Assembly (NCBI GenBank): GCA_903847205.1
Contig: CAINDA010000027.1
Location: 1 to 64,000 of the forward strand
Length of the DNA stretch: 64,000 bases
DNA from: an uncultured Bacteroidota bacterium
Lineage (GTDB): Bacteria > Bacteroidota > Bacteroidia > 2-12-FULL-35-15
Direction: 5' to 3'
Under the pieces are notes generated by a model. It saw nothing but the letters and a program-made list of their open reading frames with translations, searched no databases and was not told the DNA's origin. The position numbers and the translations under genes are program-made. Of this stretch, positions 8,988-18,994 are shown piece by piece. Positions within the stretch are counted from its first letter, which is position 1. Every line of letters begins with the position of its first letter.

Positions 8988-10355
8988 TTATTCTTTAGCT
9001 GCTGCTTTAAACAAAGCCCTTGTCGGCGTTGCTTTATAGCGGTCTTTCCATAAATAATAAACAGTATGATTATAAACCATTATTTTTTCAATAAAAACAT
9101 GTTCCTTTGGTAAGTATACATTTATTTGTTTTGCATTTCCCAATAAGGGAATACTTGATAAAATTAATTGTTTATCTTTATTTACAGTAAAAAAATCTCC
9201 GTTATAATTGTCCTGTAGAATAATTTTCTGCCATCCTTTTTTTTTATTGTAAGTTATTGAATCCTTAAGAATAGTATTTAATTTTAAAACATTTCCTTCT
9301 TTATTATATTCAATTACTATAATTTTATTGATACCGTGATCGAAAACAAAAATGCTTTTATTTCGCAAAAAAACAGGAGCATATAATTTTTTTGACGAGT
9401 AATATTCATAGTGCCAGACTTTGTGATCATGTTCCCAAACAATCGCCTGCTGTGATACTGAAATATCTCCCATTTTATTTGGAACGTATTCATTATCGAT
9501 TTCTTTTTTTTCTAATGCCGCCATTTTCATCCTTTCTTTATCCTGAGCGGTGTAAAAATCCGCCTCAATTGAAGGATTGGAAATTAACTGGAGTTTGTAA
9601 ATAATTTTTTGATTGCTTGAACTCACTGTTTCTTTTATTTTAATAATTGAATCGCATGCAATCAGCTCATTAATTTGTTTCAGCGAAAAATCAATTTCAA
9701 CCGGGTCATTTGAAAGCAGAAAATCAGAATTGCTAATAAAAGTGGGGAAAAGTAATTTGTCGTTTCTTAAAAATATTCTACCGGAACACGCTTTTATTAT
9801 TTCGTTTATGCCATTGTTATTCGGAATGGTTTTTAAAATGGAATCCTGCTGATTGATAAGTATCAGGCTTTTTTCCATGACTAATAATAAATTGCCATTT
9901 GGCATTATCTCATAATCATATACGTCGGCATTTTCATTTTGATAGAAGGGCAGGCTGCTTTTAACTATAACCTGATTAAGCTCAATACTCCGCTGCTTCA
10001 GCTCAACTTTAAAGCCGGCGCTTTTATTTCGATTTATGGATAACAAAGCATCACTTGCTGTAACCTTTGCTGTTTCAAAGCCCAAACAGGAAAACGAAAT
10101 ATATTCAAAGGTTGATGTGTCTTGAATTGCAATTGAGAATTTTTCTGAGGAAATAGGAAAAACTACCGGAGGCTTGTTTTTATATTTTAACGAGATGATC
10201 ACATTTTCAAGCAATTTTCCATTAGAATTTTTAACAGAACCTCTGAAAATAGTTCCTTCTTGCTTTTCTTGCGAATATGCTGTCAAAGAAAGAAGAGAAA
10301 AACAAAATAGGATAATGAAAAAAAACTGCTTTATACCGGGATTGAGGTTTGCCAT
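8988..10355 (-). CDS. Exported protein with carboxypeptidase-like regulatory domain, function unknown
   Basis: About 455 residues from the ATG at 10353-10355; a TTG nine codons upstream is less likely because it lengthens the signal peptide. After the signal sequence (cut near AYSQ) comes a domain of about 90 residues, GSVKNSNGKLLENVIISLKYKN, typical of CarboxypepD_reg-like beta-sandwich modules that open many Bacteroidota surface proteins. The remaining 330 residues show repeating strand-like segments (for example ILINQQDSIL, YNHTVYYLWKDRY) that could be a propeller, but I see no catalytic motif. It stands alone between two minus-strand genes. Confidence 0.65.
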   Translation of the reverse strand: MANLNPGIKQFFFIILFCFSLLSLTAYSQEKQEGTIFRGSVKNSNGKLLENVIISLKYKNKPPVVFPISSEKFSIAIQDTSTFEYISFSCLGFETAKVTASDALLSINRNKSAGFKVELKQRSIELNQVIVKSSLPFYQNENADVYDYEIMPNGNLLLVMEKSLILINQQDSILKTIPNNNGINEIIKACSGRIFLRNDKLLFPTFISNSDFLLSNDPVEIDFSLKQINELIACDSIIKIKETVSSSNQKIIYKLQLISNPSIEADFYTAQDKERMKMAALEKKEIDNEYVPNKMGDISVSQQAIVWEHDHKVWHYEYYSSKKLYAPVFLRNKSIFVFDHGINKIIVIEYNKEGNVLKLNTILKDSITYNKKKGWQKIILQDNYNGDFFTVNKDKQLILSSIPLLGNAKQINVYLPKEHVFIEKIMVYNHTVYYLWKDRYKATPTRALFKAAAKE

Positions 10356-10502
10356 AGTTTTTATGATTGCTGTCCTATGCAATGATTATTCTAAATGGCG
10401 ATAAACAAATGTTTTTCTTTTTAGGAAACATCTATGTTTCGCAAGAAGGCATAAAAAGGCTTCGTAAATGGACTGATTTAATCAAAAGCATAGCTTCCAA
10501 AA

Positions 10503-11465
10503 TTATTTGATCAGCTCTTCAATAATTTTATCAACGCTTATGCCTTCAGCTTCAGCTTTATAATTTCGGACAATACGGTGGCGGAGAATAGCGCCGGCAA
10601 CAGCTTTTACATCTTCAATATCCGGTGAGTATTTGCCTTTAATTAAAGCATGGCATTTAGCGCCGATAACTAGAAACTGAGATGCGCGCGGGCCTGCACC
10701 CCATGATAAAAAATTGTTTGCAATTACTGCAGCGTTTTCGGTATTCGGGCGGGATTTTGAAGCCAGCTTAACAGCGTACTCCAATACATTATCCGAAACT
10801 GGAATCCTTCGGATTAAATCCTGGAAATAAATTATTTCTTCAGCATTCAGTATTTTTTTCAATTCAACTTTTTTGTCGGAGGTAGTGTTTTTTACTACTG
10901 ATACTTCATCCTGAAACTTCGGATAATCAAGCCATACGTTAAACATAAAACGATCAAGCTGTGCTTCCGGCAATGGATAAGTTCCTTCCTGCTCAATAGG
11001 ATTCTGCGTTGCCAAAACAAAAAACGGGCTGGATAATTCATAGCGTTTACCGCCTGTTGTGATGCTGCGTTCCTGCATCGCTTCAAGCAATGCAGCCTGT
11101 GTTTTAGGCGGTGTACGGTTTATCTCATCAGCCAAAATAATATTAGCGAATAAGGGGCCTTTTATGAATTTAAAGTGACGGTCATCACCTAAAATTTCGG
11201 AACCGATAATATCGGATGGCATTAAATCAGGAGTGAACTGGATACGGTTATAACTTAATCCTAGGGTATCTGCAATTGTATTTACCAACAGCGTTTTCGC
11301 CAAACCCGGCACGCCGATCAGCAGACAGTGTCCTCTGCTGAAAATGGAGATAAGCACATCTTTAACAACTTCATCCTGCCCGATAATTATTTTACCTATT
11401 TCTGCAGTTAACTCTTTGTATTTTGCAACAAAGGCATCTACTGCTTCTACATCCGTTTTATACAT
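10503..11465 (-). CDS. MoxR-family AAA+ ATPase
   Basis: A 320-residue protein with the MoxR layout: Walker A GVPGLAKT, Walker B ADEINRTPPKTQAALLEAMQE, sensor 1 ATQNPIEQEGTYPLPEAQLDRF. The ATG at 11463-11465 is chosen over an upstream TTG. MoxR ATPases are chaperone-like and usually sit beside DUF58 and von Willebrand A proteins. Here the neighbours are instead three periplasmic isomerases upstream on the same strand (100 bp after the 11566 gene), and no DUF58 or VWA gene is within the window. A role in envelope protein maturation is an inference from that context. Confidence 0.92.
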   Translation of the reverse strand: MYKTDVEAVDAFVAKYKELTAEIGKIIIGQDEVVKDVLISIFSRGHCLLIGVPGLAKTLLVNTIADTLGLSYNRIQFTPDLMPSDIIGSEILGDDRHFKFIKGPLFANIILADEINRTPPKTQAALLEAMQERSITTGGKRYELSSPFFVLATQNPIEQEGTYPLPEAQLDRFMFNVWLDYPKFQDEVSVVKNTTSDKKVELKKILNAEEIIYFQDLIRRIPVSDNVLEYAVKLASKSRPNTENAAVIANNFLSWGAGPRASQFLVIGAKCHALIKGKYSPDIEDVKAVAGAILRHRIVRNYKAEAEGISVDKIIEELIK

Positions 11466-11565
11466 GTTCAATTGGTGATTTGGTGATTTTTTGATTGGGA
11501 GATTTAGAATTGTAATTTTAATCCTTTAACTTTCTAATTCTTCATCTCTCCAAGTCTCTAATTTG

Positions 11566-12924
11566 TTAGTTGATCCATTTATTATTAAATGTACATTTTT
11601 TATAATCATCTGAAATATGTACAAAAGTGGCAGAAGATTTTTTCTTAATCCAAACCTGTATTGCTTCCTGCTGTTTTTTAGCTAATGCCATTGCCTGCAT
11701 CTTTTGATAATCGTCCTTTAGATTGGCGCGGTGAGGAGATGTTCTGGTTTTTAAATAAACAATACGATATGCCTGCTTGCCGTCGTGCGATGACATAGGC
11801 ATTGGTTTAGTCATTTCGCCAACCTTGAGTTTATCAATTGCAAAGGCAACTGTTTGATCCATCTGCCCCAGCTCATCCATCTGAAAACGCGATGCCCCTG
11901 AATAAGGATTTAAAATTAAACCGCCGCTGTTTTTGCTTTCTTCGTCATCAGAATACTTAGCAGCTGCTTCAGAAAAGGAAATGGTATCTGCCGAAACTTT
12001 TGTATAAATTGAATCCAGTGCCTGCTTTGCCCTAAGCAGATCAGAAGCATCAACTTTAGGAGATACCAGCAGGCTGCGTGCATCAACCTCATCGCCTCTG
12101 CGCTCAATTAACTGTATAATAAAATAGCCGTAAACAGTTTCAAATACATCGCTTATTTCATTCGGTTTAAGTTTGAAAGCCCATGCATCCCATTCAGGAA
12201 CAAACTGTCCGCGCTGAATGTGTTCGTAATACCCGCCTTTACTGGCAGATCCAGGATCTTCGGAATACAAAGCGGCCATTGCCGGAAAAGAACTTTCGCC
12301 TTTCATGATGCGCTGTCTGATACCTTCAATTTTTTCTTTTGCTTCCTTTTTGGCTTCCGGCGTGGTTTTCGGCTTTTTCACAATCTGTCCTACTTCAACT
12401 TCAGCATTTATTAAAGGAACAGAATCAGCAGGAATGTTTTTATAAAAAGTTCTGACGTCATCCGGAGAAACAGTAATATCACCTGTAACTTTGCTCTGCA
12501 TTTTCTGTGCTAACAGTATATTCCGGACATTATCCTTTAAATCAACTTTAAACTCTTCAACAGATTTACCATAAAATTTTACGAAACGTTCTTCCGATCC
12601 AAACTGCTGAATGTAATAATGTATCCGTTTGTCGAGCTCCTGGTCAACCTGAGCATCGGTAACATCCAAGCTGTCTTTTTGTGCATTGGCTAATAATAAT
12701 TTTTGAAATAAAAGTTCTTCTAATAATTTGCAGTGAGAATTGTCATCTACAGGCTCCTGCGCCGAAACCATCTGCTGATACTGCGACTCGAGTTCCGACT
12801 GAAGAATAGTATTGGTGCCCACAACTGCAATAACGCGGTCAATCACCTTTCCCTGAGCCCTTATACCGGCACTGAATAAAAGGCATAGGATAGTAAAGAA
12901 GAACTTATTTTTTAGATTTATCAT
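11566..12924 (-). CDS. surA: SurA-like periplasmic peptidyl-prolyl isomerase
   Basis: About 452 residues from the ATG at 12922-12924; the alternative start five codons upstream is a TTG. A signal peptide (cut near IRAQ) is followed by a SurA-type chaperone region with VIDRVIAVVGTNTILQSELE, then a parvulin (rotamase) domain with SASKGGYYEHIQRGQFVPEWDAWAF, then a second, more diverged one with EESKNSGGLILNP. SurA escorts outer-membrane proteins through the periplasm. The start overlaps the end of the upstream isomerase gene by 20 bp, suggesting translational coupling. Symbol given by architecture, not by orthology proof. Confidence 0.88.
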   Translation of the reverse strand: MINLKNKFFFTILCLLFSAGIRAQGKVIDRVIAVVGTNTILQSELESQYQQMVSAQEPVDDNSHCKLLEELLFQKLLLANAQKDSLDVTDAQVDQELDKRIHYYIQQFGSEERFVKFYGKSVEEFKVDLKDNVRNILLAQKMQSKVTGDITVSPDDVRTFYKNIPADSVPLINAEVEVGQIVKKPKTTPEAKKEAKEKIEGIRQRIMKGESSFPAMAALYSEDPGSASKGGYYEHIQRGQFVPEWDAWAFKLKPNEISDVFETVYGYFIIQLIERRGDEVDARSLLVSPKVDASDLLRAKQALDSIYTKVSADTISFSEAAAKYSDDEESKNSGGLILNPYSGASRFQMDELGQMDQTVAFAIDKLKVGEMTKPMPMSSHDGKQAYRIVYLKTRTSPHRANLKDDYQKMQAMALAKKQQEAIQVWIKKKSSATFVHISDDYKKCTFNNKWIN

Positions 12925-13783
12925 TGATATAGATTTCAATTTTTTTATTATTTACCGCATCATTGTAAATATCATTTTTCATTTTGGTAATGAGTTGCAG
13001 CTTTCGTTTATTCAAAATTATTTTAATAATATTATCTCTTTCAAAACTTAAAGGCGATGTGCTGTTGCGTATTTTAAAACCTTTAATATTTAAAAAATAA
13101 CTGCTGGACGCATCGCTGACTTCTACCAATCTGTTGTTTTGCAAAAATAACTCTTTATTATAAGTCTGAATAGGAATTTCTTTGAGCAGATCGTCAAACA
13201 AAAGCCACGAATTATCATCTAAATAAAAGTTTTCGGCAAACTGGCGGCAATAGCCTGCAAGCAGTATTCTATCCTTTGGATTATCCGATTTGTACCAGTT
13301 TTTAAGCTTTTCAATTCCGGGTGCTTTTTTGCTGACTTTTATATAAATTACTTTTATAATATTATCCTTCAACTCAAAATTACTCTCATTACTATTGTAA
13401 TACTTCTCTATTTCGTCATTAGAAACGGCAGTATCTAATTTTTGTTTTACAAGCTCCTTTTCATATGCATAAGTAATAAGAGAGTTGCGGTAATTTTCTA
13501 ACTGCTTCTCTACATCTTTCTGAATATCGGTGAGGTTATCCTCTGCTTTCTGTATTACCAGGGCTTCACGCACCCAATTGTCGATATATTTTTTTAAAAG
13601 TTCTAAACTGTCTTTTGATGAAGTGCCGTGAGGAATAATATTTTTTACATTATCTAAATAGAGAGTGGCTTTATCAGCACGCGCAATTACCTGGCCGCTT
13701 CCATTTTTACCGGCTTTATTACCGCATGAAACGAGCAGCAGCATACTTAACATAAATATTAAAAGATGTTTGAATGGCTGCAT
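12905..13783 (-). CDS. Lipoprotein of the SurA/PpiD chaperone type
   Basis: Residues 1-20 form a lipoprotein signal with lipobox LLVSC, so the mature protein of about 270 residues is probably membrane-anchored in the periplasm. It carries the N-terminal chaperone-like helices found in SurA relatives (KKYIDNWVREALVIQKAEDNLTD) and later strands, but no clear parvulin signature (no GGxLGxf). It may therefore be chaperone only. ATG at 13781-13783 is used; the codon before it is TTG. It lies between a two-domain PpiD-like gene upstream, separated by a terminator hairpin, and the overlapping surA-like gene downstream. Confidence 0.75.
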   Translation of the reverse strand: MQPFKHLLIFMLSMLLLVSCGNKAGKNGSGQVIARADKATLYLDNVKNIIPHGTSSKDSLELLKKYIDNWVREALVIQKAEDNLTDIQKDVEKQLENYRNSLITYAYEKELVKQKLDTAVSNDEIEKYYNSNESNFELKDNIIKVIYIKVSKKAPGIEKLKNWYKSDNPKDRILLAGYCRQFAENFYLDDNSWLLFDDLLKEIPIQTYNKELFLQNNRLVEVSDASSSYFLNIKGFKIRNSTSPLSFERDNIIKIILNKRKLQLITKMKNDIYNDAVNNKKIEIYINDKSKK

Positions 13784-13839
13784 CAAAAAATAAATTGCTG
13801 AATGGTAATTTTATTATTTTAAACTCCTCAAAAACTAAA

Positions 13840-13872
13840 AAAGTTTATGACGCATTGCACGTCATAAACTTT
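13840..13872 (-). terminator. Terminator hairpin after the 655-residue isomerase gene
   Basis: AAAGTTTATGACG and CGTCATAAACTTT form a perfect 13-bp stem with a 7-nt loop, 20 bp after the 13892 stop. There is no strong T-run, so termination may be partial and allow some read-through into the lipoprotein gene. Confidence 0.6.
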
Positions 13873-13891
13873 AGCTGAATTTATAAACGAA

Positions 13892-15859
13892 TTATTTAAC
13901 AGAAGCAAGAACACTCTTATCAATTGTTACCGGATATTTTTTCTTTAAGTCGTCAAGCCAAAGTTTCTCCAGATAATTTTGATAGTCTGAAGTAACCATT
14001 CCTTTAGAATCCTGGTAGGTTTTCGGTTCTGGTTTAAGAATTTTGTTTACTGCCACAATCACAGTTTTTTTATCTTTTTCAGAAACAATATCAGCAGAAG
14101 TTCCGGCTTTCCAATTTTTGTCAACAAATTCATTGTCGCCTTTGTTAAACAAACGGGTTTCAACCTGCAGATTTAACTGCGAGTCTTTATTTATTTCAGC
14201 TAAAATATCTTTTTCCGATTTTTTATCAGTTAATAAAGTGCGGACTTTAGCTGCAACTTTAGCATCTAAACAGCTGTAAACAGATGCATCAGCACGTTCG
14301 TCCCACATGTAATTCGCTTTGTTCTTTTCATAAAATTCTTTTGAGCCGGTTGTGTCTTTAACAGCTTTTGACCATACTTTTTGATCAGTTAATTCAAACA
14401 GCAGAATGCCGTCATGATACTCCTGCATTAAGGATTTAAATTCAGGATATTTTTGATCTAAGCGTGATTCTTCGTAAGCTATAGTACTTTCTTCAACAAA
14501 TTGGTTATACAGCTGATTAACCAGCATTTTTATATCCATTTTGGGGCGTTTGCTTTGGTGGGTGACAATGTAATTAGCAAAATCAGTTTGAGTAAATACT
14601 TTGTCATTAAAATTAAACATAGTTTTTTTCATTGATGAAGCTTTAGCAGCATCCCAATGCCCATCGAACAATGATGAATCTATTGCATTATAAAATTCGT
14701 CACGTGCTGCAAGGTTTTCTTTAAACTTATATTGTGCTTTTATTTTTGCAATCAATGATACACGTCCGGCTTGTGAGCGGGAGTCTTTAGTAACTTTATC
14801 TTTGAGCTCGTTTTTCATCGCATCAAACGCCGCTAACCCGCGTTTATCAATTAGTTTAATAATGTGCCAGCCATATTTCGTTTTTATCGGGGCAGAAAAA
14901 TCTCCTTTGTTCGGTATAGCATACGCGGCTTTCTCAAATTCAATCGGGAATTTTCCGGTACCGAACCAAGGCAGTTCACCTCCCTTTTTAGCAGATGCTT
15001 TATCATCAGAATACTGTCCGGCTAATTCATCGAATTTAGCTCCGGCTTTCAGTTTACCGTATATTTCATTAATTTTTGAGTATGTATTTAATGAATCTTC
15101 TTTGGTAGGAGTCGCAGCTGTTTTTACCATAATGTGCGCTGTTAATACTTCTCCCTGTGCTTTTCTTCTGTCAGTAACTTTCACAATGTGATATCCGAAA
15201 CGCGTGCGTACAGGCATTGACACATCGCCGACTTTGGTATTGTAGGCTGCTGTTTCAAATGGATATACCATCTGTAATGCAGTAAAATAGCCTAGATCAC
15301 CGCCGTTTTCTTTTCCGTTAGGATCATCAGAAACACCTTTTTCAGCAGCTACTTTATTGAAATTTTCACCTTTTAAAATTCTTGCCCTGATCTTCATTAT
15401 TTTGTTGTAAGCCTCTAAAGTATCCTTAGGGAGTGCCGTTTCAGTAACTTTTACCAAAATATGAGATGCACGGATATCTTCCTGCAGTCGGCTGTAGGTT
15501 TCTTTCAATAATTTATCGTTTACATCTTTGTCAGTCAAATAAGGCTGAGCAAGCTGTTTGCGGTAACCCGATAATTCATCTTTGAATGCTTTTGCAGTAT
15601 CCAGGTGCAGCTCTTCAGCTTCTTTAACTTTCAATTTAAAGTTTACAAACAAATCAACATAATCGTTTAAAGATTTAGTGTCATTAGTATTTGGAGTAAC
15701 AGTATTGTTTTTATGGTAAACACTCCCAAATTCAGCAACGGTTACTTTGGTAGTGCCTATTGTCATTAGAACAGCATCGTTATTTTTTTGAGCAATACCG
15801 CTGGTAAATGCAAACAATGCAGCCGGAAGAAGTAATTTAGATGAAATTCGTTTATTCAT
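13892..15859 (-). CDS. Periplasmic peptidyl-prolyl isomerase with two parvulin domains (PpiD/SurA-like)
   Basis: This 655-residue protein has a signal peptide (to about residue 23, GIAQ) and an N-terminal chaperone region. Two successive parvulin domains follow: SHILVKVTE to GYHIVKVTDRR (about 130-235) and AHIMVKTAA to GWHIIKLIDKR (about 240-345). Both keep the typical NGGDLGYFTALQM or KGGELPWFGTGKF loop and the closing GWHI/GYHI. The last 300 residues form a long extension common in Bacteroidota homologues. It would assist folding of exported proteins. First of three such genes in a row. Confidence 0.9.
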   Translation of the reverse strand: MNKRISSKLLLPAALFAFTSGIAQKNNDAVLMTIGTTKVTVAEFGSVYHKNNTVTPNTNDTKSLNDYVDLFVNFKLKVKEAEELHLDTAKAFKDELSGYRKQLAQPYLTDKDVNDKLLKETYSRLQEDIRASHILVKVTETALPKDTLEAYNKIMKIRARILKGENFNKVAAEKGVSDDPNGKENGGDLGYFTALQMVYPFETAAYNTKVGDVSMPVRTRFGYHIVKVTDRRKAQGEVLTAHIMVKTAATPTKEDSLNTYSKINEIYGKLKAGAKFDELAGQYSDDKASAKKGGELPWFGTGKFPIEFEKAAYAIPNKGDFSAPIKTKYGWHIIKLIDKRGLAAFDAMKNELKDKVTKDSRSQAGRVSLIAKIKAQYKFKENLAARDEFYNAIDSSLFDGHWDAAKASSMKKTMFNFNDKVFTQTDFANYIVTHQSKRPKMDIKMLVNQLYNQFVEESTIAYEESRLDQKYPEFKSLMQEYHDGILLFELTDQKVWSKAVKDTTGSKEFYEKNKANYMWDERADASVYSCLDAKVAAKVRTLLTDKKSEKDILAEINKDSQLNLQVETRLFNKGDNEFVDKNWKAGTSADIVSEKDKKTVIVAVNKILKPEPKTYQDSKGMVTSDYQNYLEKLWLDDLKKKYPVTIDKSVLASVK

Positions 15860-15975
15860 GATAAAAGTTTTTTTTATTTGGGCAGCTAATGTAGCTATTA
15901 TTACGATGTATAAAAATAAAACAGCTCCGAATCGCAGCTGTTTTTGTTGTTAAATTTTGTTAAGCGGAAAGGGAG

Positions 15976-16061
15976 AGTTTGAAAGTTTAAAGTTCGAAAG
16001 TTCAAAGTTCTGTGTTTATAATTTAGTTAAACTTTTAAACTTTAAACTTTCCAACTTTTAA
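15976..16061. repeat. Low-complexity inverted phrase GTTTAAAGTT-type
   Basis: Near-repeats of GAAAGTTTAAAGTTC on one side and their complements (AAACTTTAAACTTTCC) on the other form a long imperfect fold-back between the isomerase gene and guaB. Such AAAGTTT phrases recur between genes in many Bacteroidota. It may help end the guaB transcript, which finishes at 16068. Confidence 0.4.
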
Positions 16062-16067
16062 ACTGCC

Positions 16068-17537
16068 TTACCGGCTGTAGTTTGGAGCTTCACGTGTAAT
16101 GGTTATTCCATGAGGATGGCTTTCACGAATTCCTGCATTCGTAATACGCATGAATTTCGCATTCTGCAATGCTGAAATATTTTTTGCACCGCAATATCCC
16201 ATCCCTGCACGCAGTCCGCCGACAAATTGATAAACTACTTCAGAAAGAGTTCCTTTAACAGGTACACGTCCGGAAATACCCTCTGGCACTAATTTTTTAA
16301 TGTCGTCTTCAGCATCTTGGAAATAGCGGTCTTTCGACCCTTTCTGCATTGCTTCAATTGAGCCCATACCGCGGTAGGACTTAAATCTCCGTCCTTCAAA
16401 AATGATATTTTCACCCGGGGATTCTTCCACACCGGCAAACATAGAGCCCATCATCACAGAGTCAGCACCGGCAGCTAATGCTTTTACAATATCTCCGGTA
16501 AACCGGATACCGCCGTCGGCAATGATCGGCACGCCTTTGCCTTTTAATGCTTTTGCAATATCTAATACTGCAGTTAACTGAGGAACGCCAACCCCTGCAA
16601 TAATACGGGTTGTGCAGATGGAGCCTGGACCAATGCCTACTTTTACTGCGTCAGCGCCTGCTTTTACTAAAGCAAGAGCGGCTTCTGCGGTTGCAATATT
16701 GCCCACCACAACCTGCAAAGCTGGATATGCTTTTTTAACTTTTTTCAGCGCTTCTAAAACTCCTCTGGAATGCCCGTGTGCAGTATCAATTATAACTGCA
16801 TCAACATGTGCTTTTACCAAAGCTTCAATACGTTCCAAAATATCTGAAGTAACACCCACCGCAGCCGCAACACGGAGACGGCCAAGGCTGTCTTTGTTGG
16901 CGTTCGGACGCACTTTTACTTTTATAATATCGCGGTAGGTAATTAAACCAACCAGTTTGCCGTGTTTATCAACAACCGGCAGTTTTTCAATTTTGTGATG
17001 CTGAAGAATCTGTTCTGCCTTTTTTAAATCCGTTCCTTCCTTTGCAATAATTACGTCTTTGCTGGTCATTACTTCCCTTATAGGACGTTTGTGATTTTTC
17101 TCAAAACGTAAATCGCGGTTAGTAACGATCCCTATCAGCTGTTTTTTTTCATTCACCACAGGGATACCGCCTATTTTAAATTCCCGCATCAGGTTTAACG
17201 CATCGGTTACAGAAGCATTTTCGAGCAATGTAACGGGGTCTAAAATCATTCCGCTTTCGGAGCGTTTTACTTTGCGCACCTGGTCGGCTTGATCCTGAAT
17301 ACTCATGTTTTTATGAAGCACTCCTATACCGCCTTCCTGGGCTATTGCAATAGCCAGCTGATATTCCGTAACTGTATCCATCGCAGCCGAAACAATGGGG
17401 GTATTGAGTTTAATTTTTTTAGTGAAATAAGATGATGTGTCCACTTCCCTGGGGAGTACCTCTGAATAAGCCGGTACTAAAAGTACATCATCATAGGTTA
17501 GGCCTTCGCCTGCAAATTTATTTGAATCTAAAGACAT
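16068..17537 (-). CDS. guaB: IMP dehydrogenase
   Basis: IMPDH converts IMP to XMP with NAD+, the committed step of GMP synthesis. The 489-residue sequence has the first barrel part ([17 protein letters not shown]), a pair of CBS domains inserted at about residues 95-205, and the catalytic loop [15 protein letters not shown] with the active-site Cys. The flap region [11 protein letters not shown] and the C-terminal [10 protein letters not shown] follow. Length and order are normal. It is divergent from the DUF2007-type gene; a TATCTTTG box on its strand at 17641-17634 probably starts its transcript about 90 nt upstream of the ATG. Confidence 0.97.
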   Translation of the reverse strand: MSLDSNKFAGEGLTYDDVLLVPAYSEVLPREVDTSSYFTKKIKLNTPIVSAAMDTVTEYQLAIAIAQEGGIGVLHKNMSIQDQADQVRKVKRSESGMILDPVTLLENASVTDALNLMREFKIGGIPVVNEKKQLIGIVTNRDLRFEKNHKRPIREVMTSKDVIIAKEGTDLKKAEQILQHHKIEKLPVVDKHGKLVGLITYRDIIKVKVRPNANKDSLGRLRVAAAVGVTSDILERIEALVKAHVDAVIIDTAHGHSRGVLEALKKVKKAYPALQVVVGNIATAEAALALVKAGADAVKVGIGPGSICTTRIIAGVGVPQLTAVLDIAKALKGKGVPIIADGGIRFTGDIVKALAAGADSVMMGSMFAGVEESPGENIIFEGRRFKSYRGMGSIEAMQKGSKDRYFQDAEDDIKKLVPEGISGRVPVKGTLSEVVYQFVGGLRAGMGYCGAKNISALQNAKFMRITNAGIRESHPHGITITREAPNYSR

Positions 17538-17633
17538 AGGAACATATTTTTGGTTTGGAGCTTATGGTTTGGTATTGACTGGCGGAAGAAAAAAGATAAC
17601 ACTGAATTTGAATTTTACGGGTTAAAATTCCCG

Positions 17634-17652
17634 CAAAGATATAGTAATTTTG
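17634..17652. promoter_or_regulatory. Back-to-back -7 boxes between guaB and the DUF2007 gene
   Basis: CAAAGATA (17634-17641) is TATCTTTG on the minus strand, facing guaB. TAATTTTG (17645-17652) faces the plus-strand gene. The two are 3 bp apart, so polymerases at the two sites would overlap. A further plus box, TACTTTTG, is at 17755-17762, 29 bp before the ATG at 17792. No good -33 partner is evident for the plus boxes. Confidence 0.4.
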
Positions 17653-17791
17653 TTTGCCGGAGACTCTAATCTATAAGAAAGAACTTCGGTTCTGTGGATT
17701 CTTGGGCGGAAGCTTAATCTTTATCTTATTATTTCAGCAGCTGGCTGCAATTATTACTTTTGCTATTATCATAAACGAAAAAATATTTATT

Positions 17792-18199
17792 ATGTCCGAT
17801 AAAATAATTACGCTGATCTCATTCATGTATCCAACTGAGGCTTACCCATTGATGGCGAGGCTTGAAGAAGAGGGCATAGAAAGTTTTCTGGCAGACGAAA
17901 ATACTGTTTCTGTCCAGCCATTTCTTTCAAATGCAGTGGGCGGTGTAAAGGTTAATATAAAAGAGATCGACTCTAAAAAAGCTTTGTTGATATTGAAAGA
18001 ATTAAACCGGGATAACAAAAAAGAAGAGAAAAAATTGGAAGATAAGTGGAATAAAGATTTTGAGAGGGTGGAAGCTTATTGTCCCGAATGTGAATCAGCA
18101 AATATATACCAGGAAAAGCTTCCATTGTATAAAACTATTCTAACTGCATTTCAGGCTAAACAGAATTACTGTGCGGACTGCGGGCATATCTGGAAGTAA
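17792..18199 (+). CDS. DUF2007-type signal-transducing protein with C-terminal zinc ribbon
   Basis: From the ATG at 17792 the product is 135 residues; a longer reading frame back to a TTG at 17654 adds a hydrophobic leader that does not fit the family. Residues 1-75 (LISFMYPTEAYPLMARLEEEGIESFLADE and VGGVKVNIKEIDSKKALLIL) match the DUF2007 fold, a small PII-like module. A linker follows, then a CPEC...CADC pair at the C-terminus that looks like a zinc ribbon. The function of the family is unknown. The box TACTTTTG at 17755 supports the shorter start. Confidence 0.75.
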   Translation: MSDKIITLISFMYPTEAYPLMARLEEEGIESFLADENTVSVQPFLSNAVGGVKVNIKEIDSKKALLILKELNRDNKKEEKKLEDKWNKDFERVEAYCPECESANIYQEKLPLYKTILTAFQAKQNYCADCGHIWK

Positions 18200-18265
18200 T
18201 AAATTATTGTAAGGTTCTGCAGCGAATTGCACTAATTTTTTTGCGATTATTTAAATTAAACAAAG

Positions 18266-18991
18266 ATGCTTCATAAAACCAGCGGCATAGTACTTCATAC
18301 AATTAAATATTCTGAAACAAGTTTAATTGTGAAAATTATTTCTCCTGATTTTGGGCTCAAATCCTATATGGTTAACGGGGTGAGAAGTAAAAAATCGAAA
18401 TTTAAAGCCAATATATTTCAGCCGCTTGCTTTGGTTGATATGGTGGTTTCAAATTCTGATAAAGCCGGACTTCAGCGCATCTCAGAAATAAATATTTCTT
18501 ATTCCTATACTGATATTCCATATAATATTATTAAAAGTTCGATTGCTTTTTTTTTAAATGAGGTGCTCTACAAAGCAGTAAAAGAACAGCATTCGGATGA
18601 AAATTTATTTGAATACATAAAAAATTCATTGCAGCTTCTGGATTTAAAACAGGACAACTGTTCTAATTTTCACATCTTTTTTATGATTCAGTTAAGCCGT
18701 TACCTGGGGTTTTTTCCGCAGGGAAAATACAGCAGCGACACTTCCCTTTTCGATTTGCTCGAAGGCCGTTTTATAAGCTCTCTGCCCAATCATCAGCTTT
18801 ATTTAACAGGGCAGTACAGCATTTTACTGAATGATTTTATTACAGCCGGGGCTGATACAATTCATCAGATGAAGATTGATAAAAATCAGCGTAAGCAGCT
18901 GCTGGAGTATTTAATTAAATTCTACCAGCTGCATATTGCATCATTCGGAGAGATAAAATCGCTTGAAATATTGGAGCAGGTAATTGCCTGA
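18266..18991 (+). CDS. recO: DNA repair protein RecO
   Basis: RecO helps load RecA on SSB-coated single strands in the RecFOR pathway. The 241-residue product starts with the OB-fold domain (MLHKTSGIVLHTIKYSETSLIVKIISPDFGLKSYMVNGVRSKKS) and continues with the helical C-terminal domain. The four-cysteine zinc site found in some RecO proteins is not obvious here. It converges with the SpoIID-like gene with only 3 bp between the stops. Length is typical of Bacteroidota RecO. Confidence 0.92.
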   Translation: MLHKTSGIVLHTIKYSETSLIVKIISPDFGLKSYMVNGVRSKKSKFKANIFQPLALVDMVVSNSDKAGLQRISEINISYSYTDIPYNIIKSSIAFFLNEVLYKAVKEQHSDENLFEYIKNSLQLLDLKQDNCSNFHIFFMIQLSRYLGFFPQGKYSSDTSLFDLLEGRFISSLPNHQLYLTGQYSILLNDFITAGADTIHQMKIDKNQRKQLLEYLIKFYQLHIASFGEIKSLEILEQVIA

Positions 18992-18994
18992 GTT

